Below, piece after piece: positions 7,719 to 15,317 of a stretch of DNA of 57,373 nucleotides (positions within the stretch are counted from its first letter, which is position 1; each line of letters starts with the position of its first letter). The notes below the pieces were generated by a model, which was not told the DNA's origin, ran no database searches, and saw only the letters and a list, made by a program, of their open reading frames with translations. Both the position numbers and the translations under genes were made by a program. Origin of the DNA: a virus; the IMG/VR virus record IMGVR_UViG_3300027708_000084, positions 1 through 57,373 of that record. The stretch is one strand, 5' to 3'.

Positions 7719-7766
7719 GGTCTATGTCCTGTTGGAAAAGGCCAACTTGCCGTTGGCTTAGATTTT

Positions 7767-8093
7767 TTACATATCAGAGTTATCAGGCGTCGAAGCAGGT
7801 GTTTCATTGACAGTTTCCTTTTGTTTGACTGGTTTAGCAACGGGTGTCTCTGCAACTACAAGTTGTTCATAGCCATTTTCATCTACTACAATACCATACT
7901 GTTCGCCTAAGATTTCTAAGATAACTAATTCACAACCTAAACCGCAAGCAGTTGCACCCATTGTTTCTAGTGTTTCAATAAGTTGTGGACTATGACGTTC
8001 AATTTCAATATTACCACCTAAGGTAAGATAGTGTGTCATAGCAGGACCACTTAGTGAAAATGGGGCGGTTGTTTTGTTGATTACTACTTTCAT
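7767..8093 (-). CDS. diverged paralog of the MKVVIN family, 108 aa
   Basis: Begins MKVVINKTTAPFSLSGPA and shares the N-terminal layout with the 112-aa neighbour, but its C-terminal part is a low-complexity Pro/Thr/Lys tail (about residues 83-108). Looks like a tandem duplication followed by divergence. Function unknown. Confidence 0.7.
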   Translation of the reverse strand: MKVVINKTTAPFSLSGPAMTHYLTLGGNIEIERHSPQLIETLETMGATACGLGCELVILEILGEQYGIVVDENGYEQLVVAETPVAKPVKQKETVNETPASTPDNSDM

Positions 8094-8110
8094 GTTTTTC
8101 CTTTAGTGGG

Positions 8111-8764
8111 TTAGTCCCACAAGTTTTGATAATATTTTCCAAAAAGTTGGAAAGCGTTTTGTTTGCGAGCCTGGTGTGCTTTTAATCCTACTTCATCAAT
8201 TTGAATTCGATTCATTTTGGATTCAAAACTTTCACCTGCGACTTCCACACCGTGATTGTAGAACTTATCTGTGCTGTTATCATCACAGTGTTGCTCAAAA
8301 GCCCAGATCATTTCATCAAGCACATATGTCCAACGATAGTGCCAGTTGTCATCAGTGTCCCAATCATTCTCGCATTTATCACGAGCACCTGGTGCTGTTG
8401 AACGCAGTGGTGCTGGCACGTCTGCATCATCTACACTAGGAGCACCATGTTGCGTTGCTTTTAGCTGACGTAACATTGGCAACACAATAAGTGCTAGTGT
8501 ATGGTCTGCACTCCAAGTATCGTACTTGTCAATTTTAACATAAATTTGACGTTTGCGCTTGGACTCAATCCAATTACAAAAATTGGTTAACCAAGTGTTT
8601 GATCCATCTTTGCGTTCAGCAAGCCAAGTACCAAAATCATGTACCCAGTCCGCTTTGCTTTTAAAACCCGATTCATCTGTTTGTGGTTTAGCCCACCAAC
8701 AAAGTGCATCAGCAATTTGATAAGGACCAATCCAGTTGATGTAAGGTCCAATTTTTACTTTCAT
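8111..8764 (-). CDS. conserved phage hypothetical protein, 217 aa
   Basis: Contains the start VKIGPYINWIGPYQIAD, the core IDKYDTWSADHTLALIVLP, and YVLDEMIWAFEQHCDD. Together these mark a family recurrent in large phages and of unknown function. The region rich in Trp, Asp and His (about 140-165) could bind metal, but no known active site is recognisable. It overlaps the upstream gene by one base. Confidence 0.75.
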   Translation of the reverse strand: MKVKIGPYINWIGPYQIADALCWWAKPQTDESGFKSKADWVHDFGTWLAERKDGSNTWLTNFCNWIESKRKRQIYVKIDKYDTWSADHTLALIVLPMLRQLKATQHGAPSVDDADVPAPLRSTAPGARDKCENDWDTDDNWHYRWTYVLDEMIWAFEQHCDDNSTDKFYNHGVEVAGESFESKMNRIQIDEVGLKAHQARKQNAFQLFGKYYQNLWD

Positions 8765-9033
8765 TATGTATTCTCCTCTGGTCCGTAGTTGTCAAAATCT
8801 ATTCGTGTTTCATTCCAGTCTATTAGACTAGTCCAGTCTAAATCAGCTACACTGGGTGCAGTAGTATTAATAGCACTCCAGTAACCTGCTGTAAATGCCT
8901 GACGCATCCAGTAGTCACGATCATCCTGTGTGGGATTATTATTCATGTTGGCAGTAAAAACTTGACTGCGATTGCTGTTTTCTAAAGGATAGTTTTCGTC
9001 ATAAAACCAAGCATTAAATTTACGATTTATCAT
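8764..9033 (-). CDS. hypothetical protein, 89 aa
   Basis: Unrecognised, acidic and Trp/Tyr/Asn-rich, no membrane segment. It overlaps both neighbours by 1-4 nt within the minus-strand operon, which supports it being real. Confidence 0.65.
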   Translation of the reverse strand: MINRKFNAWFYDENYPLENSNRSQVFTANMNNNPTQDDRDYWMRQAFTAGYWSAINTTAPSVADLDWTSLIDWNETRIDFDNYGPEENT

Positions 9034-9224
9034 AACTTGGGTTCCTTTTGAACTGGAATTTCATGCACGGTTTTACCCTCAAGATCATAGATATTCCACT
9101 TAACTGTTTTCCAGTATTTGTGAAAAATGTTGTTTAGTGAAAGTATTAACAGTGCAAGTACAAACGCACCGCAACTAAATAAAATACTACAAACCAACCA
9201 ATTAACTCCTGCATCTAGTGTCAT
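9030..9224 (-). CDS. single-pass membrane protein, 64 aa
   Basis: Residues about 9-31 form one hydrophobic helix (WLVCSILFSCGAFVLALLIL), followed by a basic segment and a soluble tail. ATGA-type overlaps with both neighbours. Function unknown. Confidence 0.65.
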   Translation of the reverse strand: MTLDAGVNWLVCSILFSCGAFVLALLILSLNNIFHKYWKTVKWNIYDLEGKTVHEIPVQKEPKL

Positions 9225-9781
9225 GCTATTTCCTTTTCTTGATAATGTGTTTCACAAAGTGTACGAACCCAACCACCACTACGAGTTTCACCTGGGCTAC
9301 CGCATTGTTCACAAGTCACATCACTCATAGCTTCTGCTAGTGTAACCATGCCTGTTATGCGGTCATCACCGCCGTCATAGTAAAATCGTAGCGTGCCATA
9401 TTTTTCTTTGACTTGAGCGGCTACTACTTGTTGTACCAAGTCAGGTAGTTTACGAGGTTGATTGCGATCAATTTCAAATTCTACATTTTTAAGTGTTTGT
9501 TCGTCTACAACACCACCAAATGTATAATATTCAGTTAATTTAGTACGATCACCTGCTTGCGCTAGTGCTAGTGCATGGTTATAGTTTATAGCATTATTGT
9601 ACTTATGCTGACGCCAGTCAATGTAATGCTGAATTTGACTGCAAAGTTGATCTAGAATATTGTACCAACCATCTCCACAGTCAAAACCCCAGCACATTGC
9701 TGTGGTTGTCATGTCTGCGTAACGGTTTGCAAAAATTTTAGGATACTTGTCACAAAGTAGTTTGTCTAGTTCGGGTTTCAT
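9221..9781 (-). CDS. conserved phage protein with C-terminal zinc ribbon, 186 aa
   Basis: N-terminal half has CWGFDCGDGWYNILDQLC, a hallmark of a widespread phage hypothetical family; the middle contains VAAQVKEKYGTLRFYYDGG. The C-terminus holds CEQCGSPGE...LCETH, a probable zinc ribbon (about residues 159-178). No enzymatic function is known to me. Overlaps the SOD gene by 4 nt. Confidence 0.75.
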   Translation of the reverse strand: MKPELDKLLCDKYPKIFANRYADMTTTAMCWGFDCGDGWYNILDQLCSQIQHYIDWRQHKYNNAINYNHALALAQAGDRTKLTEYYTFGGVVDEQTLKNVEFEIDRNQPRKLPDLVQQVVAAQVKEKYGTLRFYYDGGDDRITGMVTLAEAMSDVTCEQCGSPGETRSGGWVRTLCETHYQEKEIA

Positions 9782-10392
9782 GTTGTTCCAGTTATAGAAT
9801 TTATACCTAAATTATTGTAGTATGTAAGTCTAGTATTAATAGTTTCCCAATTAATAATTTTCCACATATTTTTTAAATATTTAACTTTATCCCACTTGTA
9901 GTCAAGTGCCCAAGCGTGTTCCCATAAGTCAACTAAAAGAATAACATCATAGAAGGCTACTGGTAAATAGTGATTTTGAAAAATTCTAATATCACCTTCA
10001 CTATCTAAGAAAACCCACCCACTGCCTTCTAGCTGTAGTGCTGTATTTTCAAACTCTGTTTGAAATTCTTCAAAAGTTTTCCACCTTTTAACAATTACTT
10101 CAGCTGAAATACCAAAAGGTTTTGCATCCAAGTATGGCTCAACAAATAAGTCATTTTGAATATCTCCAGTAATATCTGGATTAGGAGTTGGAGGCTTAAA
10201 TTGTTCAAAAAACAAGTTATGTAGTGTAGCCCCAAATTTATTAAAATTTTCTCCACCTATACCATCATTATTTCTATTAACATAGCCTCTGGCAAGATTA
10301 TTATAGTGATAATCAAGTGTAGCAGAACTCATAACGGGTTCTAGTGCTTGAGTTTCATAAGGCAAAACTGTTAGTGTAATTTGATCTCTCAT
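9778..10392 (-). CDS. Fe/Mn-type superoxide dismutase, 204 aa
   Basis: All four metal ligands of the Fe/Mn SOD family can be placed: H29 (LDYHY), H58 (GATLHNLFF), D155 and H159 (VDLWEHAW). Other family signatures are LPYETQALEP near the start, GSGWVFL at 123-129 and LDYKW...YLKNMWKIINWE after the last ligand. Length (204) is near the usual 195-210, but the segment between the first two His is about 18 residues shorter than in E. coli SodB. Gly54 and His141 stand where metal-preference residues lie, so Fe, Mn or cambialistic use is open. Expected reaction: superoxide to peroxide plus oxygen. It overlaps genes on both sides. Confidence 0.85.
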   Translation of the reverse strand: MRDQITLTVLPYETQALEPVMSSATLDYHYNNLARGYVNRNNDGIGGENFNKFGATLHNLFFEQFKPPTPNPDITGDIQNDLFVEPYLDAKPFGISAEVIVKRWKTFEEFQTEFENTALQLEGSGWVFLDSEGDIRIFQNHYLPVAFYDVILLVDLWEHAWALDYKWDKVKYLKNMWKIINWETINTRLTYYNNLGINSITGTT

Positions 10393-10568
10393 TGATAGCC
10401 TCCACTAGCCTGTGCCATTAAGTAGTTGTATATTTCATCAACAGGCAACAGTCTTGGTATAGCATTAAAGTATTCGTTATAGCTGTCCCACCACAGTTCA
10501 GCATTAGCTTTGCCCACAAAGGCAATAACCAGTGCTTCACATCTTTGTATTTTTTGTTCTGTATTCAT
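10389..10568 (-). CDS. small hypothetical protein, 59 aa
   Basis: ATG at 10568 overlaps the stop of the upstream gene (TAATG) and its TGA overlaps the SOD start (ATGA), so it fits the operon exactly. The sequence (MNTEQKIQRCEALVIAF start, LWWDSYNEYF in the middle) is not a family I know. Probably a soluble helical protein. Confidence 0.7.
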   Translation of the reverse strand: MNTEQKIQRCEALVIAFVGKANAELWWDSYNEYFNAIPRLLPVDEIYNYLMAQASGGYQ

Positions 10569-10750
10569 TATTCAACTCCAAAATGTTTCTTTAGTTGTTC
10601 GGTATCAGCATACCATCCATTGTCAATCATTTCTTCAATTTTACGAGCACATTCCTGCACAATCAACTCGGCGAGTTTTTGAGCACGTAGGGCAATCTCA
10701 GGAGCTGCATATCCTGCTTTAAGCATTAGTTCTCGAATTCGTTCGTTCAT
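10568..10750 (-). CDS. MNERIRELM-family small protein, 60 aa
   Basis: Starts MNERIRELMLKAGY and ends KKHFGVE, with LAELIVQECARKIEEM in between. This is a common small phage family of unknown function. The upstream gene contains a second copy of the module, and a 27-bp stretch covering the MNERIRELM codons is identical in both. Confidence 0.75.
   Translation of the reverse strand: MNERIRELMLKAGYAAPEIALRAQKLAELIVQECARKIEEMIDNGWYADTEQLKKHFGVE
10724..10750 (-). repeat. 27-bp direct repeat, copy 1
   Basis: Identical to 10954-10980. It encodes the start of the MNERIRELM module in the 60-aa gene and marks a recent partial gene duplication. Confidence 0.85.
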
Positions 10751-11085
10751 ATATCATTTCCAAAGTAAGTGCTACGATTCCGTAATTGTTCATTTACACT
10801 GGATTCTTCAACTCCGAAATTTTTTAAAATCAAATCTGTGGACTTGTATGGTTCAGCACGGTCGGCAATCGCCGCACATTCCCGCACAATCAACTCGGCA
10901 AGGATTTCATCATAGATACCACGTGTTTCGCTGCATTTACGGTCAGCCTCTGCCATTAGTTCTCGAATTCGTTCGTTCATTTTAGGTTTGAGTTTGGGTG
11001 CATACGGACCTTTGCTACACACATGAGCCGCATCAAAATCTGGATAAGTGTCCCCGCAATGTGGGCAAGTAATTTGTTCATTCAT
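10747..11085 (-). CDS. zinc-finger plus MNERIRELM-module protein, 112 aa
   Basis: Residues 1-35 carry a zinc-finger-like CPHC...HVC pattern; from M36 the MNERIRELM module begins, with LAELIVRECAAIADRAEP and LKNFGVEES. The internal ATG could also serve as a start, giving a short form like the downstream paralog. Function unknown. Confidence 0.75.
   Translation of the reverse strand: MNEQITCPHCGDTYPDFDAAHVCSKGPYAPKLKPKMNERIRELMAEADRKCSETRGIYDEILAELIVRECAAIADRAEPYKSTDLILKNFGVEESSVNEQLRNRSTYFGNDI
10954..10980 (-). repeat. 27-bp direct repeat, copy 2
   Basis: Identical to 10724-10750, inside the 112-aa gene at its internal MNERIRELM module. Confidence 0.85.
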
Positions 11086-11327
11086 ACTATTTCCTTTGAT
11101 TTAATTTTCATGCCAACCCAAGTTCCACAAAATGCACCCATCATGGCAGGAATCAGCAACCAGTGGTTGGTAGTATAGCTGATAACAGCAAGACTGCCCA
11201 GCAAGTAACAAGGCATTGCCCAAAAACTAGCACCTAGTGCTTCACCATTACCTACACAACGTAGATAATAAGTGTACACTACATCAAGTGCAAACACAGC
11301 GCAAAAAGTTACAATAAAGTCAATCAT
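11082..11327 (-). CDS. three-helix membrane protein, 81 aa
   Basis: Three hydrophobic segments are visible (about residues 4-20, 33-52 and 55-74) with a short charged C-terminus (KIKSKEIV). ATGA-type overlaps on both sides. Function unknown; it could act in the inner membrane of the host. Confidence 0.7.
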   Translation of the reverse strand: MIDFIVTFCAVFALDVVYTYYLRCVGNGEALGASFWAMPCYLLGSLAVISYTTNHWLLIPAMMGAFCGTWVGMKIKSKEIV

Positions 11328-11533
11328 TAGTATGCTCCTTCATGATTATCAATAGCAGTAGACATATAAGGTTTATAACTTTCAACAACTTTTAACACAT
11401 CTGCTTCAGTTCCGTGCTTTTCAGCACTACGAAGTGCCCGATACAAGTCATGAATCAAGCCATGATACTCTAGGGCATTAAGATAAATTCGCGCTTCGTC
11501 ATTAGTTTCACAATTAATGGTAAGTGTAATCAT
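11327..11533 (-). CDS. conserved small phage protein, 68 aa
   Basis: Contains CETNDEARIYLNALEYHGLIHDLYRALR, a pattern seen in many phage early-region proteins (D-E-x-R-x-Y-L-N-A-x-E-Y). Function not known. A single-base overlap with the next gene supports translation. Confidence 0.7.
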   Translation of the reverse strand: MITLTINCETNDEARIYLNALEYHGLIHDLYRALRSAEKHGTEADVLKVVESYKPYMSTAIDNHEGAY

Positions 11534-11535
11534 AA

Positions 11536-11733
11536 TTAAGTCCTCGCATACTTGTTGAGTTGTTTAAGCATATTAAGATCGGTAACAGGCTGATAGTTAC
11601 TTTTAGCCATAGGCACAATACAATGTTTATATGCTCTGGCACGAAGCTCACCACAGTCTAAGCAAAAGTGAAAGCCTAATGCCCAGCGTGCTGGCGCTAC
11701 TACCTGTCCACAACTGACGCAATGTTTTTTCAT
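11536..11733 (-). CDS. zinc-ribbon phage protein, 65 aa
   Basis: Two CxxC pairs (CVSC and CLDC, about residues 5-27) form a probable zinc ribbon; the C-terminal KHCIVPMAKSNYQPVTDL segment is typical of a small phage family of unknown function. ATG 11733 is chosen because CGGAGA lies 6 nt upstream and the promoter at 11755-11783 is just before it; an upstream in-frame start lies inside the promoter. Confidence 0.75.
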   Translation of the reverse strand: MKKHCVSCGQVVAPARWALGFHFCLDCGELRARAYKHCIVPMAKSNYQPVTDLNMLKQLNKYART

Positions 11734-11754
11734 AATTTTCTCCGTTAAAGAAAT

Positions 11755-11783
11755 ATTATATAACAAAACTATTGCAAAATCAA
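11755..11783 (-). promoter_or_regulatory. promoter within the minus-strand accessory operon
   Basis: TTGATT (11783-11778), 17-bp spacer, TATAAT (11760-11755). It starts transcription at the zinc-ribbon gene and likely drives much of the run to 7144. Confidence 0.75.
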
Positions 11784-11786
11784 GTG

Positions 11787-12122
11787 TCAATCATCAGACT
11801 TTGTTTTCTTTATCTTGTCAGTTAGTATAGTTAGACTACGTTGATAAGCACCTACAAGTGCTTTTTGACCTACTAGCCATTCTGGTTTAAGCATTAATAT
11901 ATCTATTTCGTCTTCACTTACTAAAATAGGTTTAAGTGTATTATCAAACCAGCGTATTTTAAAACACTCTACTTTAATAAGTCTAGACCCTAAACTGGAG
12001 CCAGGGGGCGGTTTTAATTCTATACCAATAACACCGTTTCGTTCAGCACTTTCTATTATTTCAAGTGGTAAATCGAGCACAGTTATTGGTTCAAAATCTT
12101 TTGTGTAAATAATAATATTCAT
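11787..12122 (-). CDS. conserved phage hypothetical protein, 111 aa
   Basis: N-terminus MNIIIYTKDFEPITVLDLPL is characteristic of a small phage family; the C-terminal third is basic (TDKIKKTKSDD). Function unknown. It ends just upstream of the promoter at 11755-11783. Confidence 0.65.
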   Translation of the reverse strand: MNIIIYTKDFEPITVLDLPLEIIESAERNGVIGIELKPPPGSSLGSRLIKVECFKIRWFDNTLKPILVSEDEIDILMLKPEWLVGQKALVGAYQRSLTILTDKIKKTKSDD

Positions 12123-12180
12123 AATTTTGATGGGTATAAACTAGCAGAAATTTTTCTATGTGGTTATTCTACCACACAAC

Positions 12181-12222
12181 AAAAAAGCCAGCAAGCACAA
12201 ATTCTGTGGACCTGCTGGCTTT
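12181..12222 (-). terminator. minus-strand terminator
   Basis: AAAGCCAGCA pairs with TGCTGGCTTT; on the minus strand a run of six T follows. It separates the 12250-13591 genes from the rest of the accessory operon. Confidence 0.8.
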
Positions 12223-12249
12223 GACTATAGCTGACTTTTGCCGTTGGAA

Positions 12250-12477
12250 TCAATTTATATGCACACACTCACCAGGAGTACAAATTGTACATACTGGATT
12301 AAAATTTTGCATTTTTTTATTGCTTACCGACCATCTACCATCGCCTAAATCTTCCCAATATAGGGTATCCCCCGCTACCCAGCCTAATTCTGTGAGTATT
12401 TCAGGGGCAATATCAAAATATAGTCCACTGTCATCTTCTTTGACCACTACCAGTTGTTTAAATTCTTTTGTTACCAT
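12250..12477 (-). CDS. AbrB-like small protein, 75 aa
   Basis: Has a swapped-hairpin/AbrB-type look: a short N-terminal strand, then IAPEILTELGWVAGDTLYWEDLGDGRWSV. The C-terminal part carries three Cys and a His (CTICTPGECVH), perhaps metal-binding. AbrB-like proteins bind DNA, but many phage relatives are uncharacterised; treat the call as tentative. Overlaps thyX by 7 nt. Confidence 0.55.
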   Translation of the reverse strand: MVTKEFKQLVVVKEDDSGLYFDIAPEILTELGWVAGDTLYWEDLGDGRWSVSNKKMQNFNPVCTICTPGECVHIN

Positions 12478-13394
12478 GATGCCTCCCCAGGTATTGTTTT
12501 ACGAAATTGAACCCATCCACGCAAATTGCCTGACCATAGGTCACCGTTGGCATTAACGTGCGTAACTCCAGCTTGCCAAGTTTCAGGATCAAAGCAGTCC
12601 ATTAGCTCCAAGCTCATTGGCGTAGCCTGATGTTCAACTGGACTAGCATGGCAAGGCTCAGATTCAATTAGTTGAGCAAATATCTTTTTGGCTTTTTCAA
12701 CTGAGTAATCACTACGGCGATAGCTAACTTGTGCACAGCAGCTTGCACTTACTACTCTGGCTTCTAGGGCAGTTAGTGTTTCACCAGTTTGATCAAAATA
12801 CTCAAGCCTATCGCGACTATTTCGCTTAGTGGTTATATAGGGCAAATGCCACTCACCTGGGTGCAACAGTTGTGGCACACTGTTAATGTAGGTTTCTTTC
12901 ATTTTGCTTGCCAGCAACTGTATTTCAGGTTGTGCATCTGGATGTGCACGCAAGTAGAAAAAGTTATTCCACTCAGTTCCTGATATAACAGTTTTCATTG
13001 TCATCCAAGGTTCTGTAATACGATTAACTATCTGTTTGTGTACATCTAGTTCTGCAAGTTGCTGAGAGTAGTCTATGGCAGTATCCATAGCTTGTTCCCA
13101 GATTAACATAGCTTCCACAGTATCTGTAGCATCAATCTGTTCTCGGGCTTTCATGCCTGATTGATTTTTGCCCCAACTTACTGGTTGTGCAGGATTTTGT
13201 CTGATATGAGTGTGCATTGTTTGCACAGGAATAGCACGACTACTTGCACTATTTTTACTTAACATTCTGTGAGTGTTAAGTTCTGCTAAAATAAATCTTG
13301 GATACTCTATTTCCATAGTAACCATTCGATTGCCTGACATATTTACGGAATCAGCAATAATTTTAGCTGTAATCAATTCTTCTGGTGTTTTCAT
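12471..13394 (-). CDS. thyX: FAD-dependent thymidylate synthase (ThyX-like), 307 aa
   Basis: The ThyX motif is visible as HRMLSKNSASSR (residues 42-53); the classical motif begins RHR and here position 41 is Thr. VVSASCCAQVSYR and SPVEHQATPM add to the family match, and GNLRGWVQFRK is the region that binds nucleotide. ThyX makes dTMP from dUMP using methylene-tetrahydrofolate and FAD. At 307 aa it is longer than bacterial ThyX (about 220-250), as in other phage forms. Pairs logically with dUTPase and RNR at 42.8-45.3 kb. A variant product such as a hydroxymethyl base cannot be excluded. Confidence 0.85.
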   Translation of the reverse strand: MKTPEELITAKIIADSVNMSGNRMVTMEIEYPRFILAELNTHRMLSKNSASSRAIPVQTMHTHIRQNPAQPVSWGKNQSGMKAREQIDATDTVEAMLIWEQAMDTAIDYSQQLAELDVHKQIVNRITEPWMTMKTVISGTEWNNFFYLRAHPDAQPEIQLLASKMKETYINSVPQLLHPGEWHLPYITTKRNSRDRLEYFDQTGETLTALEARVVSASCCAQVSYRRSDYSVEKAKKIFAQLIESEPCHASPVEHQATPMSLELMDCFDPETWQAGVTHVNANGDLWSGNLRGWVQFRKTIPGEASW

Positions 13395-13591
13395 GCTACC
13401 CTAACTATAGTGGTTGTTAAATCAAGCCATACTCCTAGGCGGTCGGCTATGAGTACATCAATATCACGAACACTTGTGTATCTGTGAGATTCAGCATCAA
13501 TAAAGTCTTTGCCCATAAACCAGTCGTTTACGGCTGCAGATTTAGTTGCATACTGTCTGCCGTATGCTGGCAACAAGATTCTGCGTTTCAT
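13391..13591 (-). CDS. small hypothetical protein, 66 aa
   Basis: Starts MKRRILLPAYGRQYATK at ATG 13591 with AGGAT upstream; the longer in-frame reading would begin inside the promoter at 13616-13644. Unrecognised; the C-terminus overlaps thyX by 4 nt, so it is the first gene of the thyX transcript. Confidence 0.65.
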   Translation of the reverse strand: MKRRILLPAYGRQYATKSAAVNDWFMGKDFIDAESHRYTSVRDIDVLIADRLGVWLDLTTTIVRVA

Positions 13592-13615
13592 AGTTATCCT
13601 TTGTGTTAAAATAAT

Positions 13616-13644
13616 ATTATACAATATTTTGAGTGTTTGTTCAA
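13616..13644 (-). promoter_or_regulatory. promoter for the thyX transcript
   Basis: TTGAAC (13644-13639), 17-bp spacer, TATAAT (13621-13616). It overlaps the end of the upstream SleB-like gene. Confidence 0.75.
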
Positions 13645-14114
13645 GTGTAAAATAAGTGATTGCCAATCGCAGCAACTTTAGTTTTGGTTTTAGCCCAACT
13701 GGGTTTTACAGTGCGATTGTGAAAGTATTTTGCATTAAAGTTGGGCAGTCTTAGTTCACCACCAAGTACTGCACGCGCAATAATTAAAGAATTTTTCCAT
13801 TGCGTATAGTTTTTGTTACCGTTGGTATAGTCTTGGGTCCAAGAAAATTGACCTTTACTGTAGATTATACCACAAATTGTATTTTCAAATTTCCTACTGT
13901 GCAACCTATTAACAACCACTTGTGCAACTGCAATTTGCCCATGCCAAGGTTCTCCACGAGATTCCATGTAGATATTTAGTGCCAAGCACTCTACGTCGCT
14001 TTTGTTGAATTTTGTGTCTTTGATGGCGGGTGGGCGTCCTGCATTAGAAACATTGAATGTAAAAAACAGTCCTAGGGCTAGCAGTGACAGTTTAAGTTTG
14101 GTTATATGGTACAT
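13641..14114 (-). CDS. SleB-like cell-wall hydrolase with signal peptide, 157 aa
   Basis: An N-terminal signal sequence (KLKLSLLALGLFFTFNVSNAG, about residues 5-26) precedes the hydrolase_2/SleB domain: CLALNIYMESRGEPWHGQIA with the catalytic-type Glu, VAQVVVNRL, and CGIIYSKGQFSW. The family cleaves peptidoglycan glycan strands. It is separate from the lysis cassette at 49-51 kb, so it may act in entry, superinfection control or a second lysis step (inference). ATG 14114 is preferred (AAAGG upstream). Confidence 0.8.
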   Translation of the reverse strand: MYHITKLKLSLLALGLFFTFNVSNAGRPPAIKDTKFNKSDVECLALNIYMESRGEPWHGQIAVAQVVVNRLHSRKFENTICGIIYSKGQFSWTQDYTNGNKNYTQWKNSLIIARAVLGGELRLPNFNAKYFHNRTVKPSWAKTKTKVAAIGNHLFYT

Positions 14115-14307
14115 TGAGCTGCCTTTGTAGGTTACCAATAACAACATTGTTTTGTTCTAACTGTTGGCATAATGCAATTAAACTTCTAGCTGCTTGTAGG
14201 TTTAGGGCAGTAGGTGGAGTATTAACTTGATATTCTTGACCTTCTGCATTTGTGGCTGTGTAGCTATCTCCATGCTGCAATCGTTGAAGTAGTATGTTAA
14301 GATCCAT
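14092..14307 (-). CDS. hypothetical protein, 71 aa
   Basis: Helical, Gln/Leu-rich small protein (LLQRLQHGD start) with no recognised motif. First gene after the strong promoter at 14340-14368; overlaps the SleB-like gene by 23 nt. Confidence 0.65.
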   Translation of the reverse strand: MDLNILLQRLQHGDSYTATNAEGQEYQVNTPPTALNLQAARSLIALCQQLEQNNVVIGNLQRQLNVPYNQT

Positions 14308-14339
14308 GATTTATTTAGTGTATAGTTAAATGAACACAA

Positions 14340-14368
14340 ATTATAAACCATTGTTGTTGACTTGTCAA
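14340..14368 (-). promoter_or_regulatory. strong minus-strand promoter (divergent pair)
   Basis: Consensus TTGACA (14368-14363), 17-bp spacer, TATAAT (14345-14340). Together with 14415-14443 it forms the divergent switch between the leftward accessory operon and the rightward block. Confidence 0.85.
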
Positions 14369-14414
14369 GTGAAAAATTTTTACATCAAATTTACTGGTAT
14401 AAAAAATTTCAATA

Positions 14415-14443
14415 TTGACTAGGCCAAGGTAAAATGATATAAT
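14415..14443 (+). promoter_or_regulatory. strong plus-strand promoter (divergent pair)
   Basis: TTGACT (14415-14420), 17-bp spacer, TATAAT (14438-14443). It starts the rightward transcript at 14474. Confidence 0.8.
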
Positions 14444-14473
14444 TGTGATTCATAAAATTTTAGGGCACAAACA

Positions 14474-14662
14474 ATGACATTTAGTGAATTTATAAACAAA
14501 TGCTCTTATAGTGATTATATTAACTACTGCAACAAACATAGTTTACAGCCTATTTTTGATATGCGATTGGAAGTGCCTAAAAAATTATGTTGGTTAGTAG
14601 AACCCAAAGAACAAACAACTATAAATCAAAACAAAAGAAAACACAATGAACACATTAATTAA
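14474..14662 (+). CDS. small hypothetical protein, 62 aa
   Basis: Unrecognised, with a weak RBS (AGGG). Its position directly after a strong promoter and its 17-nt overlap with the next gene support translation. Confidence 0.55.
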   Translation: MTFSEFINKCSYSDYINYCNKHSLQPIFDMRLEVPKKLCWLVEPKEQTTINQNKRKHNEHIN

Positions 14663-15095
14663 AGATATACAACAGTTCATGGAACACAAAACAATGTTTG
14701 GTGATATTCCAGCAGAAATTAAACCTACAGGCACAGCACTAAAATTTGATCAAGATAAATTGCCACTGCACTTGTTAAGCACAGAAGCAATGAATCAAAC
14801 AGCTGCAGTTCTTGCCTTTGGCGCACAAAAATATTCTGAACACAACTGGCGCAATGGTTTTACATGGAGCCGACCCTTAGCTGCAGCAATGCGGCATATT
14901 ACAGCTTTTAACGATGGTGAAGACCGTGACCCTGAATCAGGACTGTCTCACTTAGCTCATGCAGCTTGCTGCATTATGTTTCTTTTAGAGTTTGAAAAAA
15001 CTCACCCTGAATTAGATGACCGATATAAACCAACCTTACCTGCTCTTAGCAAAACACCTGAATCGTTCGAGAAAAATCCTTACACAGGTCTGTGA
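14646..15095 (+). CDS. dATP/dGTP diphosphohydrolase-like protein, 149 aa
   Basis: Matches the phage family with ALKFDQDKLPLHLLS, VLAFGAQKYSEHNWRNGFTWSRPLAAAMRHI and DPESGLSHLAHAACCIMFLL. The conserved Lys, Glu, His and Asp residues fit the all-alpha nucleotide pyrophosphohydrolase fold (formerly DUF5664, dGTP_diPhyd_N). Likely hydrolyses dNTPs to monophosphates. In some phages such enzymes serve a modified-purine pathway, but no PurZ-like gene is in this window, so a general pool-control role is equally possible. Confidence 0.75.
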   Translation: MNTLIKDIQQFMEHKTMFGDIPAEIKPTGTALKFDQDKLPLHLLSTEAMNQTAAVLAFGAQKYSEHNWRNGFTWSRPLAAAMRHITAFNDGEDRDPESGLSHLAHAACCIMFLLEFEKTHPELDDRYKPTLPALSKTPESFEKNPYTGL

Positions 15096-15249
15096 AGAAT
15101 TAGACATTGACCCACTAGATATTGATGACGAAGTACTAGAACAACATATTCAAGAGTGTTGTAATTGCGGCATCTGGGGTACAAATCACAAACGAGACCT
15201 AGACGATTTTCCAATCTGTGATCTTTGTTTTAGACTAACAGGTGCATAA
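15016..15249 (+). CDS. zinc-ribbon phage protein, 77 aa
   Basis: Two Cys pairs (CCNCGIW and CDLC) separated by about 20 residues form a zinc ribbon; VCEELDIDPLDIDDEVLEQ precedes it. The reading frame overlaps the upstream gene by 80 nt and the start is uncertain; no in-frame ATG lies closer. Family widespread in phages, function unknown. Confidence 0.65.
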   Translation: MTDINQPYLLLAKHLNRSRKILTQVCEELDIDPLDIDDEVLEQHIQECCNCGIWGTNHKRDLDDFPICDLCFRLTGA

Positions 15250-15257
15250 AATTAATC

Positions 15258-15286
15258 TTGATTTACAAAGTTTTTTTGATTATAAT
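15258..15286 (+). promoter_or_regulatory. promoter for the UV endonuclease gene
   Basis: TTGATT (15258-15263), 17-bp spacer, TATAAT (15281-15286). Confidence 0.75.
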
Positions 15287-15317
15287 ATATGGTTAAACTT
15301 ATTATAAAAGGCTAAAA

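Noticed and set aside
13641-14114. Main lysis endolysin
   Set aside because: A GH19 endolysin with spanins and holin is at 49-51 kb; the SleB-like protein has a signal peptide and stands apart, so it is an extra hydrolase.
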